The position numbers and the translations under genes were made by a program. Shown here one piece after another: positions 15,362-16,214 of a stretch of 16,214 nt of DNA. Below the pieces are notes generated by a model that worked only from the letters and a program-made list of their open reading frames with translations, was not told where the DNA came from and did not search any database. Each line of letters opens with the position of its first letter. The stretch's first letter is position 1. The DNA is taken from positions 1-16,214 of the forward strand of contig CALFYL010000340.1 of the NCBI GenBank assembly GCA_937952135.1, in the 5' to 3' direction. This stretch comes from an uncultured Planctomycetia bacterium. GTDB lineage: Bacteria; Planctomycetota; UBA1135; GCA-002686595.

Positions 15362-15780
15362 CGCCGGCCGTGTTGGAGAACGTCGTGCGGCGCAGCGCGT
15401 GCGCCTCGCGCCCACCCTCGCCACGCTCCATCACTTCTCAGTGCGATCGAATCCAGCCACCCCGCCAACCGCGGCTCGTCGCGCCCCGAGCGCACGGCAT
15501 GCAGCGCCGCCCCCTGAATCGCAGGCAAATGCTCGGGGCTGATCTCCAACGCCGCTTCGAAGCTCGCCATCGCATCTTCCGAGCAACCAGCGCGGTCGAG
15601 GCATTTGCCGAGGTTGACGCGCGGGTCGGGCTGACTCGGCATGAGCTTGCGCGCCCACTCGAACTCGTTGGCGGCATCGTAGAATTGGCCGCGTTCGAGG
15701 ACCACGACGCCCAAGAGCCAACGAGTGTATGGAGCGAGCCGACTGACGGCCCTCTCTGCAGGCGCCCGAGGGGGCGAGAG
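15358..15780 (-). CDS. TPR-repeat protein, N-terminally truncated or degenerate
   Basis: From about 15752 to 15437 the minus strand reads as tetratricopeptide helices: ERAVSRLAPYTRWLLGVVVL, ERGQFYDAANEFEWARKLMP, PDPRVNLGKCLDRAGCSEDAMASFEAALEISPEHLPAIQ. This is at least two TPR units, then a tail ending WLDSIALRSDGAWRGWARG. TPRs bind partner proteins or peptides. No ATG or GTG is available upstream; TTG at 15714 gives a 118-aa product that starts inside a repeat. The frame is open further up but the translation becomes Pro/Arg/Cys-rich, so the N-terminal repeats appear lost. Its stop overlaps the ATG of the frameshifted small membrane protein by four bases, implying they were once co-translated. 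Confidence 0.6.
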   Translation of the reverse strand, partial: LSPPRAPAERAVSRLAPYTRWLLGVVVLERGQFYDAANEFEWARKLMPSQPDPRVNLGKCLDRAGCSEDAMASFEAALEISPEHLPAIQGAALHAVRSGRDEPRLAGWLDSIALRSDGAWRGWARGARAAPHDVLQHGRR

Positions 15781-15968
15781 ATGGTCATGCGCAAGGACCG
15801 GACAAGGAGCCGGCGACCGGGCGAGTTGGGTGAAGGGAACGTCGAGCGACCGGTTGGGTATGAGTGGCCTGCAAGCGTGGCCCGAATCAGCGCAATGGCG
15901 AAGTGCGCGTTAACTGTGGTCGGCCGCGCTGCAAGCCGTTGTCATGCACCACGATAAGTCGGATTCGA

Positions 15969-16012
15969 GCCCCGCCAGATTCGGGGCGCGCTCACGCCCG
16001 GCGGCGCCCCGA
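15969..16012 (+). promoter_or_regulatory. Mutually exclusive hairpins upstream of a transposase-like start
   Basis: GCCCCG (15969-15974) pairs with CGGGGC (15982-15987), and the overlapping arm TCGGGGCGC (15981-15989) pairs perfectly with GCGCCCCGA (16004-16012). Only one can form at a time. The second hairpin ends 15 nt before the ATG at 16028, so it could hide or expose the start, or mark the end of an insertion sequence. Confidence 0.4.
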
Positions 16013-16027
16013 GCCGATGGCGCCACC

Positions 16028-16214
16028 ATGTCGACAGCTCTATCACGCTCCCGCTCGTGCCCCTTCGAGGACTGTCCCGCCGTTGCCCAGCCGCAGCGCT
16101 CTCGCCTCGTACGCCACGCCACGCTCAAGACGCGTCGTGGCCCGCGGCTCCGCTGGCTGTGCAAGCACTGCGGTCGATCGTTCGTGACCACACGCTCGAC
16201 TCCTTACCACCGGC
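16028..16214 (+). CDS. Zinc-ribbon transposase-like protein, 3' end outside the window
   Basis: Sixty-two residues are visible from ATG 16028 and the frame is open at the window edge. They form a zinc ribbon: C-P-F-E-D-C near residue 11, then CKHCGRSF near 47, separated by a basic segment (SRLVRHATLKTRRGPRLRW). The pattern 'CP..C...RHG..RRRYRCK.CGRTFS.T.GTPYY' is the N-terminal zinc-binding domain of several insertion-sequence transposases, and TTRSTPYHR here fits its end. A downstream helix-turn-helix and catalytic domain would be expected beyond the window. The paired hairpins just upstream may belong to the same element. Confidence 0.65.
   Translation, partial: MSTALSRSRSCPFEDCPAVAQPQRSRLVRHATLKTRRGPRLRWLCKHCGRSFVTTRSTPYHR

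Noticed and set aside
15955..15990. T-arm-like GGCTCGAATCC on the minus strand
   Set aside because: The loop lacks the TTC start, and no CCA end or acceptor pairing is found; better explained by the paired hairpins noted there.
1..16214. CRISPR array
   Set aside because: No regularly spaced repeats of 23-40 bp with unique spacers were seen; the only tandem repeats are the 13-bp and 20-bp units reported.

Overview
The window looks like a piece of an integrative, defence-rich accessory region from a GC-rich bacterium. The AT-hook/winged-helix protein at 14692-15111 and the small 'KAPRGWGWLTDPKKAAYNR' protein with its TPR partner at the right end suggest Planctomycetota or Myxococcota. That is an inference from remembered family habits and cannot be proven here.

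Left end (1-1582): the 3' part of a tyrosine recombinase gene, open at the window edge and with a complete R-K-H-R-H-Y active site, followed by about 400 nt without a convincing gene. From about 1583 to 6450 the DNA is visibly poorer in G+C than the integrase, consistent with acquired cargo. It starts with a tightly coupled operon: a phosphoribosyltransferase (1583-2440), a DprA/Smf-like SLOG-fold protein (2437-3375, ATGA overlap) and a small helical protein (3436-3870). A HEPN-domain protein runs convergently (3932-4813, minus strand). After an 800-nt gap with no supported gene comes an unrecognised 275-aa protein with a TTG start and a strong ribosome binding site (5621-6448).

Middle (6464-13896, all minus strand): a short relic ORF, then a probable co-transcribed unit read right to left. 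It comprises an Mrr-type restriction endonuclease (13896-12976), an AbiEii-like nucleotidyltransferase that has lost its N-terminal half, and a giant 1796-aa STAND-type P-loop NTPase with an N-terminal PD-(D/E)XK-like domain and a very long C-terminal sensor-like region (12361-6971), resembling Avs antiviral NTPases.

Right end (14192-16214): a 45-bp 3' fragment of a tRNA-Arg(CCG), from anticodon loop to CCA, on the minus strand. This is a classic tyrosine-recombinase attachment scar. It is flanked on its anticodon side by tandem AGCGGA repeats. Beyond it are an AT-hook/winged-helix protein, a frameshifted small membrane protein overlapping a TPR protein fragment, and the start of a zinc-ribbon transposase-like gene that runs off the window.

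The most promising candidates for undescribed biology are the PRTase-DprA-small protein operon, the HEPN gene and 275-aa unknown either side of the empty gap, and the Mrr/NTase-relic/STAND unit. The tRNA scar's polarity implies that an integrated element lies to its right, so the window may be a junction between tandemly inserted elements rather than one simple island.
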